From: Bacteroidota bacterium
GTDB taxonomy: Bacteria > Bacteroidota > Bacteroidia > Flavobacteriales > Flavobacteriaceae
DNA length: 64,000 nucleotides
Assembly: GCA_024279425.1 (NCBI GenBank)
Contig: JAJRRO010000116.1
Location: 124,001-188,000, forward strand
Reading direction: 5' to 3'
Below are positions 36,237-44,445 of the stretch, piece after piece. The translations under genes and the position numbers were made by a program. Each line of letters opens with the position of its first letter. Position 1 is the stretch's first letter. Under the pieces are notes generated by a model. That model was not told where the DNA came from. It was given only the letters and a program-made list of their open reading frames with translations, and did no database searches.

Positions 36237-36299
36237 TCCAAATATACAAAATTTGGAATATATCCAAATAATATTGTGGAATATTTCCATATATTTGGA
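36237..36299. promoter_or_regulatory. cluster of operator-like palindromes in the divergent promoter
   Basis: TCCAAAT...ATTTGGA occurs as a 21-bp inverted repeat at 36237-36257. The same two half-sites recur at 36263-36269 and 36293-36299, and between them lies the exact palindrome TGGAATATTTCCA (36277-36289). The first site touches the repressor start codon. Binding by the XRE-S24 protein is the simplest reading. Confidence 0.6.
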
Positions 36300-36316
36300 G
36301 TATATACAATTTTAAG

Positions 36317-36502
36317 ATGTTGAAAAGCAAAATCCAGGACAAGCTTAATTTTTTTGCACATGCAGGAACACAGAATGTTTTTGGCATTAAAAGGAAGGTT
36401 AGCGCTAAAAGGGCAAGAAAACAAAACCCTATTATAGCACATAGAACAAGGACCTGCAATGGATCCGTGGTTGATAATAATATTCAATTAAGTTTATTCT
36501 AA
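36317..36502 (+). CDS. 61-residue basic protein ending in a sliding-clamp motif, or remnant of a radical-SAM repair gene
   Basis: The product is short and basic and ends NNIQLSLF. QLSLF is the canonical beta-clamp-binding pentapeptide found at the C-terminus of many bacterial repair proteins. The first 20 residues (MLKSKIQDKLNFFAHAGTQN) resemble the N-terminus of the radical-SAM partner of TIGR03915 (KLNILADA.KYDV). In related genomes that partner normally occupies this position and can itself end in QLSLF. So it may be an internally deleted remnant or a surviving mini-protein. The next gene begins four bases after its stop, so they share a transcript from the repressor-controlled promoter. 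Confidence 0.5.
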   Translation: MLKSKIQDKLNFFAHAGTQNVFGIKRKVSAKRARKQNPIIAHRTRTCNGSVVDNNIQLSLF

Positions 36503-36506
36503 TAGT

Positions 36507-37166
36507 ATGAATGATTCAAAGGTTTTAGTTTATGACGGAAGTTTCAATGGATTTCTTACAGCGATTTTTGTGGGTATCAATGAGAAAATTGAAATTGTAG
36601 GATTTCAAAAGACATCCTCTCCACAAAAGGGGTTATTTACAGAAACCAAAATAATCAATACGCATATTTCGAAAGCTAAAAAGGTCTGGAACAGCATTGA
36701 AAAGAAAAACGGCACCATATTAAAAAATGTCTACTTTGCCTTCTTGAGTGAAGCTGAGGGTATAGAATTCATGTTGTACAAATACATTCAAAAGCTCTAC
36801 GCATTATTGGAACCAATTGAATTGGAACAATTGGCCGCCATAGAACTTAAGATTGTACAATTGGCAAAAAATGTGGGCAAGGAGAAACAACTTACAGAGG
36901 TTTCAGTTGATTTTAATGTAACCAATGATAACGTTTATGTTGCGGAAATTGAACCTGCTTTTAATGTGCTTCCTCTGGTTTCAAGGCATTTTCGTTTGCG
37001 TTATCCTAAACAACAATGGATTGTTTTTGACCGTAAACGCAATTATGGGATGTACTACAATCTGGTATCTGTCGAAATAATCGATTTAGAGACCAAAACC
37101 TGGTATTTGAATTCCAATACCTTAAATCATGCTTTTTCTCAAACTGACTACAGGCTAGCTATATAA
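36507..37166 (+). CDS. TIGR03915-family putative DNA repair protein, C-terminally short
   Basis: This 219-residue protein opens [16 protein letters not shown], the signature start of the TIGR03915 / DUF4130 family, and continues to [20 protein letters not shown] and [12 protein letters not shown]. The family normally continues about 35-40 residues further to a conserved ending with HIQHVPKRYWKYL. Here it stops after [11 protein letters not shown]. The family is linked by neighbourhood to a radical-SAM protein and is thought to act in DNA modification or repair. Loss of the tail, and of an intact radical-SAM gene, suggests it may no longer work. Confidence 0.75.
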   Translation: MNDSKVLVYDGSFNGFLTAIFVGINEKIEIVGFQKTSSPQKGLFTETKIINTHISKAKKVWNSIEKKNGTILKNVYFAFLSEAEGIEFMLYKYIQKLYALLEPIELEQLAAIELKIVQLAKNVGKEKQLTEVSVDFNVTNDNVYVAEIEPAFNVLPLVSRHFRLRYPKQQWIVFDRKRNYGMYYNLVSVEIIDLETKTWYLNSNTLNHAFSQTDYRLAI

Positions 37167-37707
37167 TTGGATTACTTGGATTTTTCTCCTATGAACATGG
37201 TCACTTTTAGTATTGAACAACACATTAAAAGTCGTAAGACTTCGATATATTCTGGTAATGTACTGCTGCAAATCCACTTTTTCCAGATCATCAAGGTTTT
37301 TTTTTACTGGCATTGATTTTTTGTTTCATGACGCGAATCCTATCACGTACCCTAGCTATTTTATAAAAAAAAGTGTCAATGGGTATCTCTTTATTCAAAA
37401 AATTTGGGTCATTGGGTTGTTGTAGCACAAGGCTTCCGCCTTTCCATTTACCGGCAATGGCCGCAACCTTACCGGTATCACTGCATCTTTTTAGTATTGA
37501 GATGAGCGATAGTTCAATATCTGAATAACTAACCGAATCAACTTCGTCTTTAACAGCTTCTATGATTTCAAATACATCATCTAAATCAATGGTCTCTAAC
37601 CCTTTATCTATAAACGTTACCCAATACTGTTACGAAGTCATATTGGTAACCATACCTTTGCCGAATTCAAGATGTTCTAATCTTGACCCTATACCCAATA
37701 ATTGCAT
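37155..37707 (-). pseudogene. broken conserved flavobacterial gene of about 184 codons
   Basis: On the minus strand an ATG at 37707 opens MQLLGIGSRLEHLEFGKGMV, typical of a KOW/SH3-like start. Then an in-frame TAA (complement of 37630-37632) falls in TNMTS-stop-QYWVTFIDKG. The frame continues clearly protein-like: LETIDLDDVFEIIEAVKDEV, KVAAIAGKWKGGSLVLQQ and KEIPIDTFFYKIARVRDRIR. It then shifts at a run of nine A (37297-37305) and resumes with [20 protein letters not shown] and [15 protein letters not shown]. One nonsense and one frameshift lesion make it a pseudogene, unless both are sequencing errors. The function is unknown. Confidence 0.8.
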
Positions 37708-37795
37708 ATTCAAATGTTTAAATTTTGTATGAAAAAAAATTTGACTGGATGAAAAATCAAAACTTAGGCCGCTTCATTATTAGTGCTCAAAACCG

Positions 37796-37803
37796 TAACT
37801 TTG
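37796..37803 (+). promoter_or_regulatory. -7 element of uvrA
   Basis: TAACTTTG fits TAnnTTTG and lies 18 bases before the ATG at 37822, which supports that start over the upstream GTG at 37783. Confidence 0.5.
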
Positions 37804-37821
37804 CAACTTTGCTTTTTAAAA

Positions 37822-40695
37822 ATGATCAACTACGAGGAAAATATAGAGGTAAAAGGTGCTAGAGTCCATAACCTCAAGAATATTGATGTTACTATTCCCA
37901 GGGAAAAGTTGGTAGTCATCACTGGATTATCCGGTAGTGGAAAATCGTCGCTCGCTTTTGACACTATTTATGCTGAAGGACAGAGAAGGTATATCGAGAC
38001 ATTTTCTGCTTATGCCCGCCAATTTTTAGGCGGATTGGAACGTCCTGACGTTGATAAAATTGATGGTCTCTCTCCTGTAATAGCCATTGAACAAAAGACC
38101 ACTTCAAAATCCCCAAGGTCAACTGTAGGTACTATTACTGAAATTTATGATTTTTTACGCTTGTTATTTGCGCGAGCTGGGGATGCATATAGTTACAATA
38201 CCGGCGAGAAAATGGTCAGCTATAGCGACGAGCAGATAAAAGACCTTATAAAAACCGATTATAGGGATAAGAAAATAAATATTCTATCGCCTGTTATAAA
38301 ATCCAGAAAAGGGCATTATCGCGAGCTGTTCGAGCAAATAGCAAAGCAAGGCTTTGTTAAGGTTCGGGTAGATGGTGAGATCAAGGATATTGTAAAGGGG
38401 ATGAAAGTTGACCGTTACAAGACCCATGATATTGAGATTGTCATCGATCGTTTGAAAATCACCAATAGTGATGATCTGGACAAACGCATGGCCGAAAGTA
38501 TTAACACTGCCATGTACAGTGGAGAAAATGTTTTGATGGTACTGGAAGAAGGAACATCTGAACCAAGATATTTTAGTAGGGACTTAATGTGTCGTTCGAC
38601 AGGTATTTCATATCCCACTCCCGAACCCAATACCTTTTCATTCAACTCTCCCAAAGGTATGTGTAAAGGCTGCAATGGTTTGGGGCATGTATATGAAGTT
38701 AATGAAAGAAAGATATTCCCCAATAAAAAGCTATCCATTAAAGCAGGAGGCATAGCCCCTTTGGGTGAATACAAAAAATCTTGGGCTTTTAAACAAATAG
38801 AGACCATTGCCCAACGCTACGAATTTGAGCTTTCAGATCCAATAAACAAAATTCCAATACAGGCCATTGAAGTACTTTTAAAGGGTGGGCAGGAAAGTTT
38901 TGAGATAGAATCGAAAACCCTTGGTGTTAAGCGTAACTATAAAATAGATTACGAAGGCATATCAAACTTCATCAAAAATCAGTTCGAAGAAGCCGATTCA
39001 ACATCCATAAAAAGATGGGCTAAGGAGTATATGGACAAAATCGTCTGCCCTGCTTGTCAAGGTTCACGACTTCGACGAGAATCCTTGAATTTTAAGATTG
39101 ATGAAAAGAACATTGCCGAGCTATCAAATATGGATATCGCAGAGGTTTCCGAATTCTTTGACGGACTGGGACAGAAACTTGATGGGAACCAACTGAAAAT
39201 TGCCGAGGAGATTATAAAGGAGATCAGGACCCGTATCCGATTTTTGCTTGATGTTGGATTGGATTATCTTTCATTGAACCGCAGCTCCAAATCTCTTTCG
39301 GGTGGTGAAGCGCAACGAATCCGTCTAGCAACACAGATAGGCACCCAATTGGTAGGTGTACTCTATATCTTGGATGAACCTAGTATAGGCCTTCATCAGA
39401 GAGATAATAATCGTTTGATCAGTTCACTCGAGGCACTTCGGGATATTGGCAATTCGATAATCGTTGTTGAACATGATCGCGATATGATCGAGCGCGCCGA
39501 TCATGTAATTGATATGGGTCCTAAAGCCGGCCATCACGGTGGGGAGATTATTTCTGAGGGAACACCAGATGAATTAAAAGCACATCATACGTTGACTGCT
39601 GATTATATTAATGGTACAAAGAAAATAGCTGTACCCAAAGAGCGAAGAAAAGGGAATGGTAAGAAAATAACGTTATCAGGTTGTACAGGGAACAATTTAA
39701 AAAATGTGACCGTAGATATTCCCTTGGGACAAATGATCGGAGTTACCGGAGTATCTGGCAGCGGAAAGTCCACTTTGATCAATGAGACCCTCTACCCTAT
39801 TATGAATGCCCATTACTTCAATGGTGTTCGCAAACCAATGCCCTATAAATCAATTAGGGGACTCGAACATCTAGATAAGGTAATAGACATTAATCAATCT
39901 CCAATAGGAAGAACCCCGCGTTCAAATCCTGCTACTTACACTGGTGTTTTCAGTGAGATTCGTTCGCTTTTCACTAAAACCCCAGAAGCTGCCATTAGAG
40001 GTTACAAACCTGGTCGTTTTAGTTTTAATGTCAAAGGTGGACGGTGCGAAACTTGCCAAGGAGGGGGTCTTCGAATCATAGAAATGAATTTCTTGCCCGA
40101 TGTTTATGTAGAATGTGAGACCTGTAATGGCAAACGTTTTAATCGTGAGACACTGGAAATAAGATATAAAGGGAAATCGATTTCAGATATATTGGAAATG
40201 ACGATTAACGATGCGGTCTCCTTTTTTGAGTTGATACCCAAAATTCACCGCAAACTAAAGACCATACAAGACGTTGGATTGGGTTATATTTCATTAGGGC
40301 AGCAATCGACCACTTTATCGGGTGGCGAGGCGCAGCGCATAAAACTGGCAACTGAACTTTCCAAACGTGATACTGGCAATACTTTCTATATTTTGGATGA
40401 ACCCACAACCGGACTTCATTTTGAAGACATACGTGTCTTGATGGAAGTTTTGAATAAATTGGTGGACAAAGGAAATACTATATTGGTCATTGAACATAAT
40501 TTAGATGTAATAAAAATGGTAGATTACATCATTGATATTGGTTACGAAGGTGGTAGAGGCGGTGGTATGATTGTTGCAAAAGGCACTCCAGAACAGATGT
40601 GTAAGGATCAAAAGAGCTACACCGCCAAATTTTTGAGAAAAGAATTGGGTTTGACTCCAGAAAAACTTGAAATGGTGGTCCGTGAAAATCCATAA
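37822..40695 (+). CDS. uvrA: excinuclease ABC subunit A
   Basis: This 957-residue protein has two ABC halves: Walker [14 protein letters not shown] near residue 33 and [13 protein letters not shown] near 645, each followed by [11 protein letters not shown] signatures and ILDEPS/ILDEPT Walker B motifs. Zinc sites are [10 protein letters not shown] region, CPACQGSRL and the C-terminal CETCQGGG...CETCNG. It is the damage-recognition ATPase of nucleotide excision repair, working with UvrB. A frame extension gives 13 more residues, but ATG 37822 matches UvrA proteins ([19 protein letters not shown]). Confidence 0.97.
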   Translation: MINYEENIEVKGARVHNLKNIDVTIPREKLVVITGLSGSGKSSLAFDTIYAEGQRRYIETFSAYARQFLGGLERPDVDKIDGLSPVIAIEQKTTSKSPRSTVGTITEIYDFLRLLFARAGDAYSYNTGEKMVSYSDEQIKDLIKTDYRDKKINILSPVIKSRKGHYRELFEQIAKQGFVKVRVDGEIKDIVKGMKVDRYKTHDIEIVIDRLKITNSDDLDKRMAESINTAMYSGENVLMVLEEGTSEPRYFSRDLMCRSTGISYPTPEPNTFSFNSPKGMCKGCNGLGHVYEVNERKIFPNKKLSIKAGGIAPLGEYKKSWAFKQIETIAQRYEFELSDPINKIPIQAIEVLLKGGQESFEIESKTLGVKRNYKIDYEGISNFIKNQFEEADSTSIKRWAKEYMDKIVCPACQGSRLRRESLNFKIDEKNIAELSNMDIAEVSEFFDGLGQKLDGNQLKIAEEIIKEIRTRIRFLLDVGLDYLSLNRSSKSLSGGEAQRIRLATQIGTQLVGVLYILDEPSIGLHQRDNNRLISSLEALRDIGNSIIVVEHDRDMIERADHVIDMGPKAGHHGGEIISEGTPDELKAHHTLTADYINGTKKIAVPKERRKGNGKKITLSGCTGNNLKNVTVDIPLGQMIGVTGVSGSGKSTLINETLYPIMNAHYFNGVRKPMPYKSIRGLEHLDKVIDINQSPIGRTPRSNPATYTGVFSEIRSLFTKTPEAAIRGYKPGRFSFNVKGGRCETCQGGGLRIIEMNFLPDVYVECETCNGKRFNRETLEIRYKGKSISDILEMTINDAVSFFELIPKIHRKLKTIQDVGLGYISLGQQSTTLSGGEAQRIKLATELSKRDTGNTFYILDEPTTGLHFEDIRVLMEVLNKLVDKGNTILVIEHNLDVIKMVDYIIDIGYEGGRGGGMIVAKGTPEQMCKDQKSYTAKFLRKELGLTPEKLEMVVRENP

Positions 40696-40748
40696 AATTA
40701 TACTAACTCGGGTTTCATCGAGTTTATGTAGAGTAATACCTTTTTAAT

Positions 40749-41435
40749 ATGGGAAAAGAACGGCATCATAAAGGATGGAACGAAATCAAGACCAACGACT
40801 CTTGGGCTCTCTTCAAAATAATGGGCGAATTTGTCAATGGGTTTGAAAGAATGAGCGCTATTGGGCCCTGTGTGTCTATTTTTGGATCTGCACGAACCAA
40901 AGAGCATATGGAATACTACGAACTTGCCGTTAGTGTTTCAAAAAGTATTTCTGAAGCTGGTTATGGTATTATCACGGGAGGTGGCCCGGGAATCATGGAA
41001 GCTGGTAATAAAGGGGCTCATCTGGCAGGCGGAACTTCGGTTGGTCTGAATATTGACCTGCCTTTTGAACAACATGACAATCCCTACATTGATAGTGACA
41101 AAAGTCTTGATTTTGATTATTTCTTTGTTCGTAAAGTAATGTTTGTAAAATACTCGCAAGGATTTGTAGTAATGCCCGGAGGGTTTGGGACGTTGGATGA
41201 ACTTTTTGAAGCGATAACCCTTATACAGACCAATAAGATTGAAAAATTCCCAATAATTTTGGTAGGGTCGAAATTTTGGAGTGGTTTAATTGACTGGATA
41301 AAAACAACGATGCTTAATGAAGGTACCGTAAGTCCAGGAGATTTGGATTTGATTAAAATTGCGGACACCGATGTTGAGGTCGTAGAAATATTGGATTCTT
41401 TTTATAATAACCGTTCGTTGAGCCCAAATTTTTAA
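40749..41435 (+). CDS. LOG family (TIGR00730) Rossmann-fold protein
   Basis: This 228-residue protein has the family motifs GGGPGIMEAGNKGA and VMPGGFGTLDELFEA. The second contains the PGGxGTxxE active site that hydrolyses nucleoside 5'-monophosphates to free base and ribose-5-phosphate. Plant and some bacterial members release active cytokinins; in Bacteroidota the physiological substrate is not known. It follows uvrA by 53 bases on the same strand. It ends 9 bases before the next gene's TTG start, so the two are probably translated together. Confidence 0.9.
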   Translation: MGKERHHKGWNEIKTNDSWALFKIMGEFVNGFERMSAIGPCVSIFGSARTKEHMEYYELAVSVSKSISEAGYGIITGGGPGIMEAGNKGAHLAGGTSVGLNIDLPFEQHDNPYIDSDKSLDFDYFFVRKVMFVKYSQGFVVMPGGFGTLDELFEAITLIQTNKIEKFPIILVGSKFWSGLIDWIKTTMLNEGTVSPGDLDLIKIADTDVEVVEILDSFYNNRSLSPNF

Positions 41436-41444
41436 TTCTGTTAT

Positions 41445-44282
41445 TTGAAACAAAGCACACATTTCCGTTTATATTTCATACTTCTTCTGTTTATAGGAGT
41501 TGAACATTCCTATGCCCAGCATAAAAATACGCTGACCGTTTCACTCAATGGCGAAACAAAAGAGCTGAACATTCAACAGGAGTTTATTTATAAGAATACC
41601 TCAAAATACCCCTTGGAAGTTCTTTATTTTAATGATTGGGCGCATGCCTATTCGAATAAGAACACCGGGCTCGCGAAACGCTTTGCGGAAGAATTCAAAA
41701 AAAGCCTTCATTTGGCAAAGGAGCATGAGCGGGGACATACCAATATCATTAGTGCTGTAGATGATGAATACAGGGGACTCCAATGGCAAAGAACAATTGA
41801 GAAGGATATTATAAAGATAGATTTGAACAAATCCCTTCTGCCTGGGGAAACGGCTCAACTCTTTATTACCTATACGATAAAATTGCCTCCCAATAAGTAC
41901 ACTGCATATGGCTACAACAATAAGAACGAATATTACTTAAAGGACTGGTATCTGACACCTGCCGTTTTTGATGGTAAATGGCACTTGTATTCCAATAAGA
42001 ACCTTGAAGATCTTTATACCAATGTGACCAGGACGACAGTCAATTTTATGTATCCAGAAAATTTGCATTTGACCACAAATTATAGAAATTTGGGAAACTC
42101 TATATTCCCAGGAAGACGACTGGCCCAACTGGAAGCCATTCAACAAAAGAATTGTGAGATACTATTAAGCCCCCTAAAGAAATTCACAACGCATGTAACT
42201 CCTTATATGACCTTGGTCACGGATATTGAAGCATCTAATTATGATGCGATAGCTCAAGGAATTTCAATCAATAAGATTACAAAATTCATTTATGAAAACT
42301 TAGGGGAATATCCTCATTCCCAGCTATTGGTCAGTGAAAAAGACTATGATAAGAACCCGCTTTACGGCATAAATCAACTACCTTCATTTATAAGGCCTTA
42401 TGAAGAACAATTTCAGTTCGAAATGAAATTTCTTAAAACGGCCTTGAATAAACTCTTGGAGGAAACCCTCTATCTTGATCCCAGAAAAGAACAATGGCTT
42501 ACAGATGCCATTGCAAACTATTTGATGATCGCCTATGTAGATATGAACTATCCCGAACAAAAGCTTTTAGGGAAGTTATCCAGGATATGGGGTATTAAAG
42601 GTTTTAATTTAGCAAAAATGGATTTCAATGAACAGTATCCATTTTTATATATGTTTACCGCTAGGAGAAACTTGGATCAGGCTTTAATAACACCAAATGA
42701 TTCCTTGATCTGGTTCAACCAAAAAATCGCTAATAAGTATAAGGCTGGTATGGGTCTCTCATATCTGGCCGGCTACATTGGCAAAGACAACATAGATAAA
42801 AGCATAAAAACTTTTTACAAGCACTATTCCCTTAATTTCGTCAAAGTCATTGATTTTGAATCGATTCTGAAAAGATCTACTGATATTGATATTGATTGGT
42901 TTTTCAATGACTATCTGTCGACTGCCCGAAAGATAGATTTTAAGATAAAGAAAATTGAGAAAACCGATGATTCCCTAAGAGTGACAATCAAAAATAAGGA
43001 AGGTACCAATGTTCCAATCTCCATGTTCGGCATTAAAAAAGATTCAATAGTCTCAAAATATTGGTTTTCGAACATTTCAACTGAAAAGACTTTTACCATT
43101 CCTAGAGGAACAGAGGATAAAATGGTCTTGAATTATGACCATAAGATTCCCGAATTCAACCAGCGCGACAATTGGAAATCACTAAAGGGCTTTCTTTCTA
43201 GTAACAAAAAATTCCAGTTCCGTTTTTTTAAAGACGTGGAAAATCCATATTACAACCAAATCTTCTATGTTCCTATCTTGAATTTTAACATTTACGATGG
43301 CTGGTCCCCAGGCATGCGCATATATAATAAGACTTTTTTGGAAAAGCCATTTATATATGACTTTGCTCCCTCATACGCCCTTAGGGAAAAGGCCCTTGTG
43401 GGTTATGGTAAATTGAACTATCGAAAATATCTAAGCAAAAGTGGGCTGTATGTGGCCAATTATGGTCTTAGGGGGTCCTCTTTTCATTATCAACGAAATT
43501 CACGGTATTCAACTGTCACACCCTCCCTTAGTTTTGGGTGGCGTCCCGATAATTTACGTTCCAATCGACGTGATTTTGTAAGTATGCGATATATCAATGT
43601 TTTTAGGGACAAGGACAATAATTTGGAAAATGTGGAAACAAATCCGGACTACAGCGTTTTAAACGCGAGGTTTACCCACATTAACAATGGAATTATTGAT
43701 TACTTCTCATGGTTCGCAGATGCCCAATATAGTGGTGATTTTAGTAAGCTTACTTTTGAAATGGAATACAGAAAGCTTTTTGAAAACAACAGACAATTCA
43801 ATATCAGGTTCTTTGCCGGTAAATTTTTGAGCAATACCATAGACCCCAATGAGAGCTTTTTTGATTTTGCCTTGGACAGACCCAATGATTATTTGTTCGA
43901 TTATAATTATTTGGGGCGATCCGAGGAAACCGGAATATATAGCCAACAAATCATTATCGCCGAAGGTGGCTTTAAATCAAAACTTGAAAATCCTTTCTCG
44001 AACAATTGGATGGCGACTGTTAACACAAGCCTTAATGTTTGGAGATGGATAGAATTCTATGGTGATTTCGGTTTTATGAAAAGGAAGAAAGAAAAGGAAC
44101 GATTTGTCTATGATTCAGGTATTCGCCTTAATTTGGTCACGGATTATTTCGAATTGTATTTTCCATTGTATTCTAATAATGGTTGGGAGGTTTCACATCT
44201 CAATTATGAAGAAAAAATCAGGTTCATAGTTACTTTAAGCCCTAGGACCCTTACTGGGCTTTTTACAAGAAAATGGTTTTGA
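41445..44282 (+). CDS. M1-peptidase-like protein without HExxH, with C-terminal beta-barrel
   Basis: This 945-residue protein has a signal peptide (to about 24). Its N-terminal half follows the M1/gluzincin plan: a beta domain (LPPNKYTAYGYNN, YYLKDWYLTPAVFDGKWHLY), then a helical catalytic-like domain with WLTDAIANYLMIAY (near 350), which stands where active enzymes have W..EG.A.Y. Where HExxH should be, the sequence is LNKLLEETLYLD, so zinc binding is lost. From about 580 to the end, alternating aromatic strands (YALREKALVGYGKLNYRKYL, LNLVTDYFELYFPLY) suggest an outer-membrane barrel. Start is TTG; no ATG precedes the signal peptide. Confidence 0.75.
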   Translation: MKQSTHFRLYFILLLFIGVEHSYAQHKNTLTVSLNGETKELNIQQEFIYKNTSKYPLEVLYFNDWAHAYSNKNTGLAKRFAEEFKKSLHLAKEHERGHTNIISAVDDEYRGLQWQRTIEKDIIKIDLNKSLLPGETAQLFITYTIKLPPNKYTAYGYNNKNEYYLKDWYLTPAVFDGKWHLYSNKNLEDLYTNVTRTTVNFMYPENLHLTTNYRNLGNSIFPGRRLAQLEAIQQKNCEILLSPLKKFTTHVTPYMTLVTDIEASNYDAIAQGISINKITKFIYENLGEYPHSQLLVSEKDYDKNPLYGINQLPSFIRPYEEQFQFEMKFLKTALNKLLEETLYLDPRKEQWLTDAIANYLMIAYVDMNYPEQKLLGKLSRIWGIKGFNLAKMDFNEQYPFLYMFTARRNLDQALITPNDSLIWFNQKIANKYKAGMGLSYLAGYIGKDNIDKSIKTFYKHYSLNFVKVIDFESILKRSTDIDIDWFFNDYLSTARKIDFKIKKIEKTDDSLRVTIKNKEGTNVPISMFGIKKDSIVSKYWFSNISTEKTFTIPRGTEDKMVLNYDHKIPEFNQRDNWKSLKGFLSSNKKFQFRFFKDVENPYYNQIFYVPILNFNIYDGWSPGMRIYNKTFLEKPFIYDFAPSYALREKALVGYGKLNYRKYLSKSGLYVANYGLRGSSFHYQRNSRYSTVTPSLSFGWRPDNLRSNRRDFVSMRYINVFRDKDNNLENVETNPDYSVLNARFTHINNGIIDYFSWFADAQYSGDFSKLTFEMEYRKLFENNRQFNIRFFAGKFLSNTIDPNESFFDFALDRPNDYLFDYNYLGRSEETGIYSQQIIIAEGGFKSKLENPFSNNWMATVNTSLNVWRWIEFYGDFGFMKRKKEKERFVYDSGIRLNLVTDYFELYFPLYSNNGWEVSHLNYEEKIRFIVTLSPRTLTGLFTRKWF

Positions 44283-44416
44283 CTTGTTGATATATTCTCA
44301 TTTAAATGTCTCCTTTCTTCTATTTTCATAGATAATACGTGTTCAATTAACAAATTATTTAACGATAATTGAATATTTTAACCAATTTATAGGTTGCAAA
44401 AACCCTTACTGTTTGG

Positions 44417-44424
44417 TATTTTTG
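44417..44424 (+). promoter_or_regulatory. -7 element of the E1 dehydrogenase gene
   Basis: TATTTTTG fits TAnnTTTG, with a TTG about 19 bases upstream (44394-44396). It lies 21 bases before ATG 44446. Confidence 0.5.
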
Positions 44425-44445
44425 TAAAAAGCCAAAGTACCCTAT

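Noticed and set aside
37213-37425. 70-codon plus-strand frame
   Set aside because: It is antisense to the broken conserved gene at 37155-37707, whose coding pattern is far stronger.
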